Of a stretch of DNA of 33,918 nt, positions 15,895-24,255 are shown piece after piece. Positions within the stretch are counted from its first letter, which is position 1. Each line of letters starts with the position of its first letter. The DNA is taken from positions 2,580 to 36,497 of the forward strand of contig JALKAY010000012.1 in the NCBI GenBank assembly GCA_023015935.1, written 5' to 3'. The notes below the pieces were generated by a model. That model was not told the DNA's origin and did not search any database. It saw nothing but the letters and a program-made list of their open reading frames with translations. Both the position numbers and the translations under genes were made by a program. This DNA is from Flavobacteriaceae bacterium F08102. GTDB taxonomy: Bacteria; Bacteroidota; Bacteroidia; Flavobacteriales; Flavobacteriaceae.

Positions 15895-16695
15895 ATGAAA
15901 TCAACACGAATAATATGCTTTCTCTGTATCTGTTTTTGTGCACAGCCTTCGCAAGCACAATTTCTCAAAAAACTCACAGATAAGGTTACCCAAAAAGTGG
16001 AAAATACCGTCGTCGATAAAACGGCCAATAAGGCTGCTGAAAAAGTTTCTAAAACGATGGATAAAGCCTTTGAAACAAACCCCTTTGCAACTATGGGGAA
16101 TAGCGAAAAAGTAAGTCCCGAAAACATAGCCGATTCATATGACTTTAGCTGGAAATATTCGTTAAAAATGACCACTAAAGATGGTAATATGGTAATTGAC
16201 TACTACCTAAAACCAGACGCTTCCTATTTTGGTTTTACCTCAATGGCAATGAAAAATATGTTCACCGTAATGGATAATGAACGTAAAGTTATGGTAATGT
16301 TTATGCAATCAGATCAAAACCCGATGATACTAGCCAATAGTATGCCTGATAATCTTGACACACAAGATACCAAAACCTCTTCTTTTGAATTTGAAACACT
16401 CCCCAACAAAAACATTATGGGATACGCCTGTAAGGGTATCAAGGCGACCAATGACCGCTATGAAATTGTCATGTATTTCACATCGGATGCACCTGTGAGC
16501 TTTAATGATCTCTATAAAAAACAGCATAAAAACATTCCAGCAGGACTGGAAAATTATTTTGACAAAGATGATCGTGTACTCATGTTAGAAATGCAAATGA
16601 CCGATTTAAAGAAAAGTAAAATGAGTGCAACCATGGAATGTGTTGGGCTAGAAAAAGAATTAAAAACTATACACAAAAGAGAATATACAAAATAA
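15895..16695 (+). CDS. DUF4412-type secreted protein
   Basis: This 266-residue protein has a signal peptide (MKSTRIICFLCICFCAQPSQAQ). A helical stretch rich in Lys, Val and Ala (FLKKLTDKVTQKVENTVVDKTANKAAEKVSKTM) comes first. A beta-rich domain follows, with SWKYSLKMTTKDGNMVIDYYL and KNMFTVMDNERKVMVMFM, which resembles the periplasmic DUF4412 domain. Function is unknown for the family. The start at 15895 gives a clean signal peptide and lies just after a promoter element; the ATG at 15820 would lie before that element. It is the first gene after the hybrid regulator. Confidence 0.75.
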   Translation: MKSTRIICFLCICFCAQPSQAQFLKKLTDKVTQKVENTVVDKTANKAAEKVSKTMDKAFETNPFATMGNSEKVSPENIADSYDFSWKYSLKMTTKDGNMVIDYYLKPDASYFGFTSMAMKNMFTVMDNERKVMVMFMQSDQNPMILANSMPDNLDTQDTKTSSFEFETLPNKNIMGYACKGIKATNDRYEIVMYFTSDAPVSFNDLYKKQHKNIPAGLENYFDKDDRVLMLEMQMTDLKKSKMSATMECVGLEKELKTIHKREYTK

Positions 16696-16846
16696 GAGAC
16701 TCAAAACAAACATCCTAACGAAAGACAACCTATTGGTCTTATTATCGCAATTATAAATAACACCTAGAAAACAACCGCTTACCTCCTTTTACCATAAACA
16801 ACCATTGGAGTTTGCATTAACTGCCCACATCTTAGGCTACGGTCTA

Positions 16847-16881
16847 ATTTCCAGTCTAGCATAATTATAATCACTGGAATT
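16847..16881. repeat. Inverted repeat in the gap after the DUF4412 gene
   Basis: AATTTCCAGT (16846-16855) and ACTGGAATT (16873-16881) pair with one bulged T around a loop containing ATAATTAT. No T-run follows, so termination is doubtful. The rest of the 363-bp gap (16696-17058) shows nothing else I can support. Confidence 0.35.
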
Positions 16882-17058
16882 ATAGGATTCTCGTAAGGTG
16901 GGTCATGGGATTGAACACCCTAAATTAAACAGAAAACGAGGGGCAATTTTTAGGTAAAAAAAAGACGAATAAAGTAAAAATTTATACCCAAAAAATAAAC
17001 CTTGCATCCCGCGTACATGCACAACCAATCAAAAAATGAACTAAATCACAAAAAAATC

Positions 17059-17412
17059 ATGAAAAAAGTAAAAAAGAATCAATGTATCCGCTCATTAAAA
17101 ATCGCATTTACCATAGGCATTATAAGCCTTTCCGGATTTATCAACTGTAGTAAAGATGATCTTGATAACGGAGCTTGTAATAATTGGTCTGAAAAATACC
17201 TCGACAAAGCAGCAGCCTATTCTCAAGCGGCTAATGCATACAGCAACGACCCAACCGCAGCAAATTGCAACACGATGAAAGAGAAAGGTTTAAGCTACGT
17301 AAAAGCGTTGGAAGGAATTATAAATTGTGTTCCAACCATTAATCAAGCAGAGTTTAATAAAGAGATTAGAGAAGTAAAAGCAGAATTCAACAATATGGAT
17401 TGTGATAGCTAA
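17059..17412 (+). CDS. Small secreted protein, probable lipoprotein
   Basis: This 117-residue protein starts MKKVKKNQCIRSLKIAFTIGI. A hydrophobic signal ends FINCSKDDLDNG, like many Bacteroidetes lipoproteins in which Cys is followed by S, K and acidic residues, although Asn before Cys is not the classical lipobox. The mature part has three more cysteines (GACNNW, AANCNTMK, IINCVP) and repeated Ala/Tyr (KAAAYSQAANAYSNDP), which suggests a small helical bundle with disulfides. No domain is recognised. The start at 17059 was preferred to 17002 because the extra 19 residues precede the signal peptide. Confidence 0.7.
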   Translation: MKKVKKNQCIRSLKIAFTIGIISLSGFINCSKDDLDNGACNNWSEKYLDKAAAYSQAANAYSNDPTAANCNTMKEKGLSYVKALEGIINCVPTINQAEFNKEIREVKAEFNNMDCDS

Positions 17413-17597
17413 ACAACTAAAACCAATGATTGAGACAACGAATTCCACGAAATAATCACGAAAGTAAGCAATAAACTTACCGATTACTTTCACCACATTG
17501 CTATGAAAAAGAACAACGTTTTTTCTTTCATTGGAAATCTTCAATAGGAGACTCAATGCAGAAAATAAAATCACCAAAAATTATAAAAAAAAGCACA

Positions 17598-18641
17598 ATG
17601 AAATCACACATTCAAATCCTACTCTTTTTATCGCTACTTACCATCCATTTTTCATGTGATCAATCCAACGACGATCCGATGGAAATTGACCCTTCACAAA
17701 CTAAGGATGTATATATGGTAGGCTATGAAAGAAATGGCGATAAACCCTACGCACAACTCTGGAAAAACGGAGTTCAATCAGCGCTACCTAATGCAGCCGG
17801 GACTTCACTGGCTTATTCTGTATTCGCTGATGGTACCGACGTTTATGTAGCTGGGCAAGCAGAAACATCTTATAATAGTGCAGCCATAGTATGGAAAAAT
17901 GGCGTTGGCACGAATCTCACCGATGGAACAAAAAGCGCTCAAGCTAATTCCGTTTTTGTCTCTAAAGGAGATGTGTATGTGGTGGGGTATGAACGCTCTG
18001 AAGTAATTAATAGGGAGTCGCATTATATTGCAAAATTGTGGAAAAACAGATCAGCTACCCATTTAACAGTAGGAAAAAATGATGCAAGTGCCACTGACGT
18101 GTTTGTGTCTGGCTCAGATGTTTATGTAGTGGGAGAAGAATTCCTATCAGAAACTATTTCATACCAAATGAAGGTTTGGAAAAATGGGGTTGATCAAAAT
18201 TATCCGAACGGTTCAAAATGGAATCGACCTATTTCAATTTTTGTCGATGGTACCGATGTTTATATAGCTGGATATAGAAAAAATGACGGTGCTACCATTG
18301 CTGTTCTCTGGAAAAATGGTGTTCCGACCGATTTAACCGACGGTGTAAGACAGGGTATTGCAATGGATGTTTTTGTCGATGGTTCTGATGTCTATGTTGC
18401 GGGAATCCATAGCGACGAAAACTCAAATCAAATTGCGATACTGTGGAAAAATGGAGTTCCCACAGAACTAAACACAAACACCAGTGCTAAGGCAAGTACA
18501 GTTTGGGTTTCAGGATCTGATGTGTATGTAGGAGGTAATGAACTTAATGTTGCTAAATTTTGGAAAAATGGCACCCCAACGTCTTTAACAGATGGATTAA
18601 ACAATGCCACTATAACCTCTATTTTCGCAACCACAAATTAA
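17598..18641 (+). CDS. Lipoprotein with seven propeller-like repeats (first of a tandem pair)
   Basis: This 347-residue protein has a lipoprotein signal (MKSHIQILLFLSLLTIHFSC) followed by an acidic linker. The rest is seven repeats of about 38-49 residues with the pattern DVYVxGY-(n)-A-LWKNG-xxx-LTDG-(n)-A-xx-VFVSG, the last ending at the C-terminus. Each unit predicts four short strands, so seven of them would close a seven-bladed beta propeller. The conserved W-K-N-G and DVYV elements face the same blade positions. Ligand and role are unknown. The start at 17598 gives the clean signal peptide; an in-frame ATG at 17556 would add 14 basic residues before it. A paralogue follows 24 bp downstream. 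Confidence 0.8.
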   Translation: MKSHIQILLFLSLLTIHFSCDQSNDDPMEIDPSQTKDVYMVGYERNGDKPYAQLWKNGVQSALPNAAGTSLAYSVFADGTDVYVAGQAETSYNSAAIVWKNGVGTNLTDGTKSAQANSVFVSKGDVYVVGYERSEVINRESHYIAKLWKNRSATHLTVGKNDASATDVFVSGSDVYVVGEEFLSETISYQMKVWKNGVDQNYPNGSKWNRPISIFVDGTDVYIAGYRKNDGATIAVLWKNGVPTDLTDGVRQGIAMDVFVDGSDVYVAGIHSDENSNQIAILWKNGVPTELNTNTSAKASTVWVSGSDVYVGGNELNVAKFWKNGTPTSLTDGLNNATITSIFATTN

Positions 18642-18665
18642 AACGTTTAGTAAATCAACAATCAA

Positions 18666-19688
18666 ATGAAAACGAAATTACAAGTCTTTAGCCTTTTATT
18701 ACTGAGCTGTTTCACACTTTCATGTAGTAAAGATGACGACCCTTCAGGGGGTGGTTCAGACAATGAAACCACCGATGTTTATGTGGTTGGATACGAATCT
18801 AACGGTGTACATAATATTGCCAAAGTTTGGAAAAACGGAACCGCCACTTCTTTAACCAATGGCGCCACTAATGCTGAAGCCGTTTCGATATATATCGCTA
18901 ATGAAGACGTATATATCGGTGGTTTTGAGCACAATGGCACCGTCAACGTTGCTACGCTTTGGAAAAATGGGGTGAAAACACCACTAACAAATGGCACTAC
19001 CAATGCCTATGTATTCTCTGTTTTTGTTTCTGGAACAGACGTGTACGCAGCAGGTCGTGTGAATAATGGATCTAAAAATGTAGCTACGGTGTGGAAAAAC
19101 GGCGTAGCAATGCCATTAACTGATGGAGTAAATAGTGCTGGCCTACAATCAATTTTCGTCTCGGGTAACGATATTTTTACCGCTGGGTATGAAAACAATG
19201 GCACCAAAAACGTAGCAATGGTCTGGAAAAACGGGGTAGCCATGCCATTAACCGATGGAGCAAATAACGCGAGCGCTCAATCCATACATGTTTTGGGTAA
19301 CGACATCTATACGGTTGGGCAAGAACAGAATGGCTCCATAAACGTAGCGCTATTATGGAAAAATGGAGTGAAAACAACGTTAACAAATGGAACTTTTCAA
19401 GCACGTGCATCCTCCGTATTTATCTCTGGAGATGATCTCTATGTAGTAGGATCTGACGGTTTTAAAGTAAATCTTTGGAAAAATGGAGTCGTTAACTCCA
19501 TTACCGACGGCAACACGTTTGCTGATGGACGATCTGTATATATTTCAGAAAATGACACCTACGTTGTCGGTTATGAACGACCAGACACTAAGAATATAGC
19601 TATGCTTTGGAAAAATGGAATAAGACAACCACTAACAGATGGTTCCAATGATGCGTATGCTTATACTGTTTTTGTACACACTCATTAA
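18666..19688 (+). CDS. Lipoprotein with seven propeller-like repeats (second of a tandem pair)
   Basis: This 340-residue paralogue of the preceding gene has a lipoprotein signal ending LSCSKDDDPSGGG (Cys20). It contains seven repeats of about 41-44 residues, more regular than those of its neighbour: DVYVVGYESNGVHNIAKVWKNG, then LTNGATNAEAVSIYIANE, and so on. The third and fourth share VAMPLTDG almost unchanged, which indicates recent repeat duplication. A surface or periplasmic seven-bladed propeller is the likely fold. Function is unknown. It is spaced 24 bp from the first copy and 16 bp from the next gene, so it lies in a run of co-directional secreted-protein genes. Confidence 0.8.
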   Translation: MKTKLQVFSLLLLSCFTLSCSKDDDPSGGGSDNETTDVYVVGYESNGVHNIAKVWKNGTATSLTNGATNAEAVSIYIANEDVYIGGFEHNGTVNVATLWKNGVKTPLTNGTTNAYVFSVFVSGTDVYAAGRVNNGSKNVATVWKNGVAMPLTDGVNSAGLQSIFVSGNDIFTAGYENNGTKNVAMVWKNGVAMPLTDGANNASAQSIHVLGNDIYTVGQEQNGSINVALLWKNGVKTTLTNGTFQARASSVFISGDDLYVVGSDGFKVNLWKNGVVNSITDGNTFADGRSVYISENDTYVVGYERPDTKNIAMLWKNGIRQPLTDGSNDAYAYTVFVHTH

Positions 19689-19704
19689 GAAAAACAAACC
19701 TCTA

Positions 19705-20313
19705 ATGAATAAATATATCCCTGTATGCTTCCTATGCGTATTGTTATTTTCGTGCAAGGAAACCTCAAACGAGCAAAAAAACGCCACGAAGAACACAACA
19801 ACTTCCGCGACTAGTGAACCTGAAAAAGAATTGAACAATCCCTTGCAGACTACTGGAAGTGAAAAAGCCCTGTACAAGACTTTAAAAAAGAAAGTCCCCT
19901 TGACCGAAGCACAGTTAGCCCATATTTTACCCAAAGACATCAATGGCAATACTCCCATTGGTGAATTTGGACTCAAGGTAACTAAACAAGTAGCTTCAGG
20001 CATGTATCTCCCTATGGGAAAAAAAGGATATCGTTTTTTTGTCGAAGACGGAGCTGGTTCAAGCGCAATTGTTCGTAATTTTTTCACCACCTATAAAACC
20101 CAACCACAAGGTCCACCACAAACAGAATATGTCTATACAGAACGAGATGGATACAAAACCATTGCATTTTTACAGCACAAAATCGCTCGCAATAGCATCG
20201 GATTTTTATACAACAATCGGTTTAAAATAAGCTTAGAAGGGCCCGATGATGTAGCAACCTTATGGAGGTATATCGACTTTGAAAATCTCAAACAATTAGA
20301 TCAATATAACTAA
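19705..20313 (+). CDS. Lipoprotein of unknown function
   Basis: This 202-residue protein has a lipoprotein signal MNKYIPVCFLCVLLFSCKETS (Cys17) and a low-complexity Asn/Thr/Lys linker. The domain that follows includes LTEAQLAHILPKDINGNTPIG and ends FLYNNRFKISLEGPDDVATLWRYIDFENLKQL. That end resembles the C-terminus of the next gene product (YYNGVSFTLQVDISN then a helix LARLIITEKL), so the two may share a fold. No named domain is recognised. The start at 19705 was chosen for its signal peptide; an ATG at 19639 overlaps the previous gene and adds an unlikely leader. Confidence 0.72.
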   Translation: MNKYIPVCFLCVLLFSCKETSNEQKNATKNTTTSATSEPEKELNNPLQTTGSEKALYKTLKKKVPLTEAQLAHILPKDINGNTPIGEFGLKVTKQVASGMYLPMGKKGYRFFVEDGAGSSAIVRNFFTTYKTQPQGPPQTEYVYTERDGYKTIAFLQHKIARNSIGFLYNNRFKISLEGPDDVATLWRYIDFENLKQLDQYN

Positions 20314-20322
20314 CAGAAACGT

Positions 20323-20927
20323 ATGAAAAAGCGGTTCTATATGACCTTATCCATTTCTTTACTATGCGTTTGAAAAAAAATGAGCAGAATACCTCCCGCG
20401 ACACCAAAAACCCTACGTCTGATACCGCAAATTCTATCCCTAAACAAGCCAGAAAATTTGTATTTAGTGGAAATTACGGTGATTTACTCACCCTAGATTT
20501 CGCATCACGCATTACTAGGTTAGCGCCTACAAACGCAAAAAAATTGAATACCTCAAAAGGCATGCTCGGTGAAGTACTTCGTTATTATTGGGACAACGGA
20601 TGGGAAGGAGCGAATGGAAATTCTACACCAACTAGAAAAAATGCTAAAATTAACACCCCAACTTTTGTTCAGATTAAATGGGTGGATGGTGAAGCGGATA
20701 TGGAATCATTCTTAAATTTCATAGAACCTGAAGAACATCCAGCCTTAGTAAAAATAACCGATGTTGGAGAAACTGCCTATTGGCATACACAAAAGAATCA
20801 GCTAGAAGTGTATTACAATGGAGTCTCCTTTACCCTTCAGGTCGATATATCCAATGAACCTAGTATAAATAAAGAAAAAACCATTGCCTTAGCAAGGCTG
20901 ATTATCACAGAAAAACTGAAGTACTAA
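20323..20927 (+). pseudogene. Secreted protein or lipoprotein, frameshifted just after the signal peptide
   Basis: An ATG at 20323 encodes MKKRFYMTLSISLLCV, a good signal sequence, and then stops at TGA 20371-20373. The mature protein lies in another frame: KKNEQNTSRDTKNPTSDT, then FVFSGNYGDLLTLDFASRIT, GMLGEVLRYYWDNGWEG, and QLEVYYNGVSFTLQVDISN to a stop at 20927. The frames meet at TTTG followed by eight A (20373-20380). One added base would give a continuous protein of about 201 residues. The open frame alone begins at 20364 without a signal peptide, so an exported product would be lost. The stop precedes the A-run, so simple slippage by the ribosome on that run cannot explain it. Family unknown. 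Confidence 0.6.
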
Positions 20928-20929
20928 AA

Positions 20930-21676
20930 ATGAGCAAACAAAAAAAATCACCTATGCAGAATTTATGTTTTACACTAGTGCTACTGGTCTCTTGGATCAG
21001 TACTGGACAATCTAACTTTACGGTAGAAAACTATCCGTTAAAAGCAATGGATTTAGTCGTATTTCCCTTTGGGATGGAGCATCCAATCCCTATTGGATCC
21101 ATTTCAAACCAAGGAAAAGTAACCGTTAACTTTCCCAAGGACCTCAACGCTATTCCAACGCAAACAAAAGCTAATTTCATGTCAGATGCGGCCTTTACAC
21201 TATTTTCAAAATGCGATAATAGTGCGAATATACTTCCTGAAAATGAACAAATAAAGGCCGTCAATGCCGGGTACATCTCCTTGAGCTCAAAAGACAACCC
21301 CTATGCAGGATTATTATTTATGGTATCTAATAAACAGTTAGTTCATTGGCTAGAATCTAATGGCGAGGTCGATGCTGCATTAGGTTCGTATGTTGAATTA
21401 GTCTATGTTGATACAGATATTAATTATAGCGGAACCTGTATCTCTACCCTTAACTCCTTAGAAAGCAACCCCATTGAAACCACCTACTCCTACCATCTAA
21501 AATTAAAAAAAGGCTTCAATTTTATTAATTACACCATAGAACGTACGCTTACAGTTAAAAAACCAAGTATGTACGAAGAAAATGTCTTTGAAAACATTAC
21601 TATACCTCATAAAATAACCGTTACTTCATCTCAATCAATTCCTCCCACTATCAGTTGGATCGGTAAATATTTTTAA
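20930..21676 (+). CDS. Secreted protein of unknown function
   Basis: This 248-residue protein begins two bases after the previous stop and has a signal peptide in MSKQKKSPMQNLCFTLVLLVSWISTGQS. An in-frame ATG at 20954 (MQNLCF) is an alternative start. The mature part is beta-rich, with PIGSISNQGKVTVNFP and late ETTYSYHLKLKKGFNFINYTIERT. These positions resemble GKILANGTIKLN and ETNVSYSLFLNPGWNLVKTDVIG in the next gene product, so the two may be diverged paralogues. No family is recognised. Tight spacing indicates an operon with 19705-22615. Confidence 0.72.
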   Translation: MSKQKKSPMQNLCFTLVLLVSWISTGQSNFTVENYPLKAMDLVVFPFGMEHPIPIGSISNQGKVTVNFPKDLNAIPTQTKANFMSDAAFTLFSKCDNSANILPENEQIKAVNAGYISLSSKDNPYAGLLFMVSNKQLVHWLESNGEVDAALGSYVELVYVDTDINYSGTCISTLNSLESNPIETTYSYHLKLKKGFNFINYTIERTLTVKKPSMYEENVFENITIPHKITVTSSQSIPPTISWIGKYF

Positions 21677-21688
21677 TCTCAACACGTC

Positions 21689-22615
21689 ATGAAAACACAC
21701 TACCTACACCTACTCTTAGTATTGCTCCTTTTGTCAAGCCCTTGTTTTGCACAAACCAAGGAGCAACAAAAAATGATTGATAAAGCCTTAAAAATGCGCG
21801 ATAGTATTATGCAATCTGCCGAGATGAAAGCCCTCATAGAACAAGCCAATGAGCAACAGGCCATAATAGAACTAAATAAATCGACCTCATCGAATAAAAC
21901 AGCTCCTACCCCCAAAATACCTCATCAAAATAACGCTGAGAAATACACCCTAATGAGCGATACAAACCGAAAGCTTATCGGATGGAATAACGGTGAGGCT
22001 GATCTTATTTTTAATTATCACTACGATATGCGAAATGATCAAATACATTATGTTCTGGTGGGGAAGATTTTGGCTAACGGAACGATCAAGTTAAATCCTA
22101 CAGCGACCGTACCCATCTTAAAACCCTTACACAACTTTAAGAATAGTAACAATTTTTATGACATTCATGATACTAATTCCTATCAATATGAAAATAAAGA
22201 GGCTGGCTTTAAGCTTAATTCCTACCTATTGGTCTATCAAAACAATCAAAAAATTGGGATGCTAACTGCAGGAAACTCAGCGAAGGTTACGCGCAATTTA
22301 TTAACGCCTGGAAATCTTTATTTTGGAGATGAAGGCTATTTGATTTCGTGGGTGTATGTTGATAAAGCATGTGCCATAAAAGCCCAAGAAAACTGGAAGG
22401 GTGATTTAAGTAATACTGGAGTCCCGCTAATTGTTGAAACGAATGTTTCCTATTCTCTTTTCTTAAACCCTGGATGGAACTTAGTCAAGACGGATGTAAT
22501 TGGAAAATATGACTTCCCCAGTAAACCTATAGAAGATAGATCAAGGTATAAAAAGCACTTACATACCAGCATTTCCAAGCTACCCGAAGAAGTCACGTTC
22601 TATTTTCGCAAATAA
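21689..22615 (+). CDS. Secreted protein of unknown function, N-terminal helical part
   Basis: This 308-residue protein has a signal peptide ending SPCFAQ. A charged helical segment follows (KEQQKMIDKALKMRDSIM, then AEMKALIEQANEQQAIIELN, about 24-70) that may form a coiled coil. A beta-rich domain comes next, with DLIFNYHYDMRNDQIHYVLVG, LISWVYVDKACAIKAQ and ETNVSYSLFLNPGWNLVKTD. The last part matches the preceding gene product in pattern. It is 12 bp after that gene and ends the co-directional run. The next gene converges on it 46 bp away, without a clear terminator. Confidence 0.72.
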   Translation: MKTHYLHLLLVLLLLSSPCFAQTKEQQKMIDKALKMRDSIMQSAEMKALIEQANEQQAIIELNKSTSSNKTAPTPKIPHQNNAEKYTLMSDTNRKLIGWNNGEADLIFNYHYDMRNDQIHYVLVGKILANGTIKLNPTATVPILKPLHNFKNSNNFYDIHDTNSYQYENKEAGFKLNSYLLVYQNNQKIGMLTAGNSAKVTRNLLTPGNLYFGDEGYLISWVYVDKACAIKAQENWKGDLSNTGVPLIVETNVSYSLFLNPGWNLVKTDVIGKYDFPSKPIEDRSRYKKHLHTSISKLPEEVTFYFRK

Positions 22616-22661
22616 CAAGAAATACCAGGTCCTCTTTTACACAAAGCAAAGAAATTGAAGC

Positions 22662-23339
22662 TCAGGGCAAGGTGTATATCGTAGTTACTATTCGCCCTTG
22701 ACCTTTGCTTAATTGAATTGATAAAACCACTTTCTCTTCCTTTACCTCAAGATTGAATGGAGCCGCTAAAAGATTCACTCCACTTTGTTTTTTAAGCCTA
22801 ATTCCTTGGCCCGAAATAAGGTCTTTATTGGGCGTAAAATCGCCATCAGGGAGATGCTCTGTTAAAACAACGTAGTGGTAATTTACCAACTTACGAACAA
22901 TTTGCACTATCTCTTTATTTGATAGATGCTGAAGCACTTGCCGCAGCACAGCACAGTCTCCAGAAGGCAAAGGATCTGTTGCAATATCTACACAATAGAA
23001 TTCTAACTTTTCATGGGTAAAATGCCGCTTATTATACGCAATAAGATCTGGAACAATATCTACCGCAACATATCGCTTCGTATAAGCTACAAGTTCTTTC
23101 CCAACATTAAAATCTCCACACCCCAAATCACAAACAACAAGTGGGCGTTCAAAAGACCCTAAAAATGTGCGTAAAACCTCAATATACGGTTTAACTATCT
23201 CTGGAGCATGCGACCCTTCACCAGAATAAAATGCCGACTCGTTTTCGCCCCAAAGTTTCTCTGTATAGATCTGCTCCATGGCCTTTTTTGTGGGCCATGG
23301 CTTCTTTATTCGTTTTACATTACCCCCTTTTTGCTTCAT
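22662..23339 (-). CDS. Class I SAM-dependent methyltransferase
   Basis: This 225-residue cytosolic protein has the Rossmann-type methyltransferase motifs. Motif I is VCDLGCGDFNVGKELV (Asp71, Gly73, Gly75), the acidic residue after strand 2 is VAVDIV (Asp94), motif II lies in EFYCVDIATDPLP, and motif IV-like is AVLRQVLQHLSN. It most resembles small-molecule methyltransferases, but the acceptor is not known. The family is mostly 200-260 residues, so the length is normal. It is the only gene on the minus strand between 12.8 and 27 kb. A near-consensus promoter and a palindrome lie just upstream. Confidence 0.85.
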   Translation of the reverse strand: MKQKGGNVKRIKKPWPTKKAMEQIYTEKLWGENESAFYSGEGSHAPEIVKPYIEVLRTFLGSFERPLVVCDLGCGDFNVGKELVAYTKRYVAVDIVPDLIAYNKRHFTHEKLEFYCVDIATDPLPSGDCAVLRQVLQHLSNKEIVQIVRKLVNYHYVVLTEHLPDGDFTPNKDLISGQGIRLKKQSGVNLLAAPFNLEVKEEKVVLSIQLSKGQGRIVTTIYTLP

Positions 23340-23351
23340 AAACGCATTCTA

Positions 23352-23381
23352 CAATTTTATCCCATTTTTTAAATACTCAAA
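23352..23381 (-). promoter_or_regulatory. Candidate promoter of the methyltransferase gene
   Basis: On the minus strand TTTG (23381-23378) is followed after 18 nt by TAAAATTG (23359-23352), one base away from TAnnTTTG. The start codon at 23339 is 12 nt further on. Confidence 0.4.
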
Positions 23382-23392
23382 ATGAAGGCCTT

Positions 23393-23409
23393 AAACGAAT
23401 GATTCGTTT
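23393..23409. promoter_or_regulatory. Palindrome AAACGAAT-G-ATTCGTTT
   Basis: Two perfect 8-bp arms surround one base, 12 bp upstream of the -33 element of the methyltransferase promoter. It fits a dimeric repressor or activator site. The protein that binds it is unknown. The rest of the 335-bp gap 23340-23674 holds a small TGGTC/GACCA hairpin near 23577 and no gene. Confidence 0.45.
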
Positions 23410-23674
23410 CATTAAACACGAAAGTCTTTCATCCATGCGCTAAAATTACTAAAATTTAATATGGACATAAACTACAACATCCTGTTAAAGCAGCTTTTTT
23501 TTGAAACAGTAACAGGTTTCGCTTACTTTCATAAAACACAAAAATTTCCTAACTTGTGGTGATTTTAAGAAAATTTGGTCTTTTTGACCACTTCATTTGT
23601 AATCTTATGGATGCAGTCTTCTAGAATTAAGTGAATCTCATTCGCCAAAAATTAATTAAGTAAACGACAATTTT

Positions 23675-24218
23675 ATGGACTCCACTTTACAAACAATGAT
23701 TACTAATATGCCTGATAAAACGGGAAGGTCACTAGACAAATGGAAGCAACTCCTTAAAACAAAAACATTCACTAAACATTCTGAGGCCGTCAAATTTCAT
23801 AAAAACGAGTATCAAATTACGCACGGATTTGCCAATGCGATTGTTTCATTATCAAAAGAAGAAAAAACTACTGATTTAGAGTTAATTGAAAATCAATTTA
23901 AAAGAAAAGAACAGCTATGCTCACTCTACGACCAACCTACAAGCATCGTTAAAACTTTTGGAAAAGATGTGATTATTAGCCCCAAAAAAACTACCGTGAG
24001 TTTACGTAAAAAAAAAGCAATTTGCTTTACTAAAACCTGCCACCAAAACGAGCATTGATATAAACCTAAAATTAGTCGGCAAACCCATTACAGACCGACT
24101 TGAAAATTCAGGCCCTTTTGAATCTATGTGTACACACCGTGTGAAGCTTACGGATGCTAATGAAATAGACAAAAAACTCATTGAATGACTTAAAGAAGCT
24201 TATCTAAAAGCTGAATAA
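23675..24218 (+). pseudogene. DUF4287/DUF5655-type protein gene, broken
   Basis: The first part, MDSTLQTMITNMPDKTGRSL followed by LDKWKQLLKTKTFTKHSEAVKFHKNEYQITHGFANAIV, fits the small DUF4287 domain. After a run of nine A (24008-24016) the frame changes, and the DUF5655-like part continues: KKQFALLKPATKTSIDINLKL, GPFESMCTHRVKLTDANEIDKKLIE. There the conserved Trp is a TGA stop (24186-24188) before LKEAYLKAE and a final TAA at 24218. DUF5655 is related to proteins of DNA-associated or transport function without a defined reaction. A frameshift plus a substitution-type stop indicates real decay. Confidence 0.75.
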
Positions 24219-24255
24219 GAAACGAAGACTAAGAGCAACATAAGACCGTGCTAAT

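Noticed and set aside
17598-19688. Possible CRISPR-like or satellite DNA array
   Set aside because: The periodicity of about 120-130 bp follows codon frame and encodes protein repeats with diverged DNA.
20373-20380. Programmed ribosomal frameshift at the A8 run
   Set aside because: The TGA of the first frame overlaps the start of the run, so the ribosome would terminate before slipping on it.
23577-23594. TGGTC-TTTTT-GACCA hairpin as a terminator
   Set aside because: The stem is only five base pairs, and there is no T-run after it.
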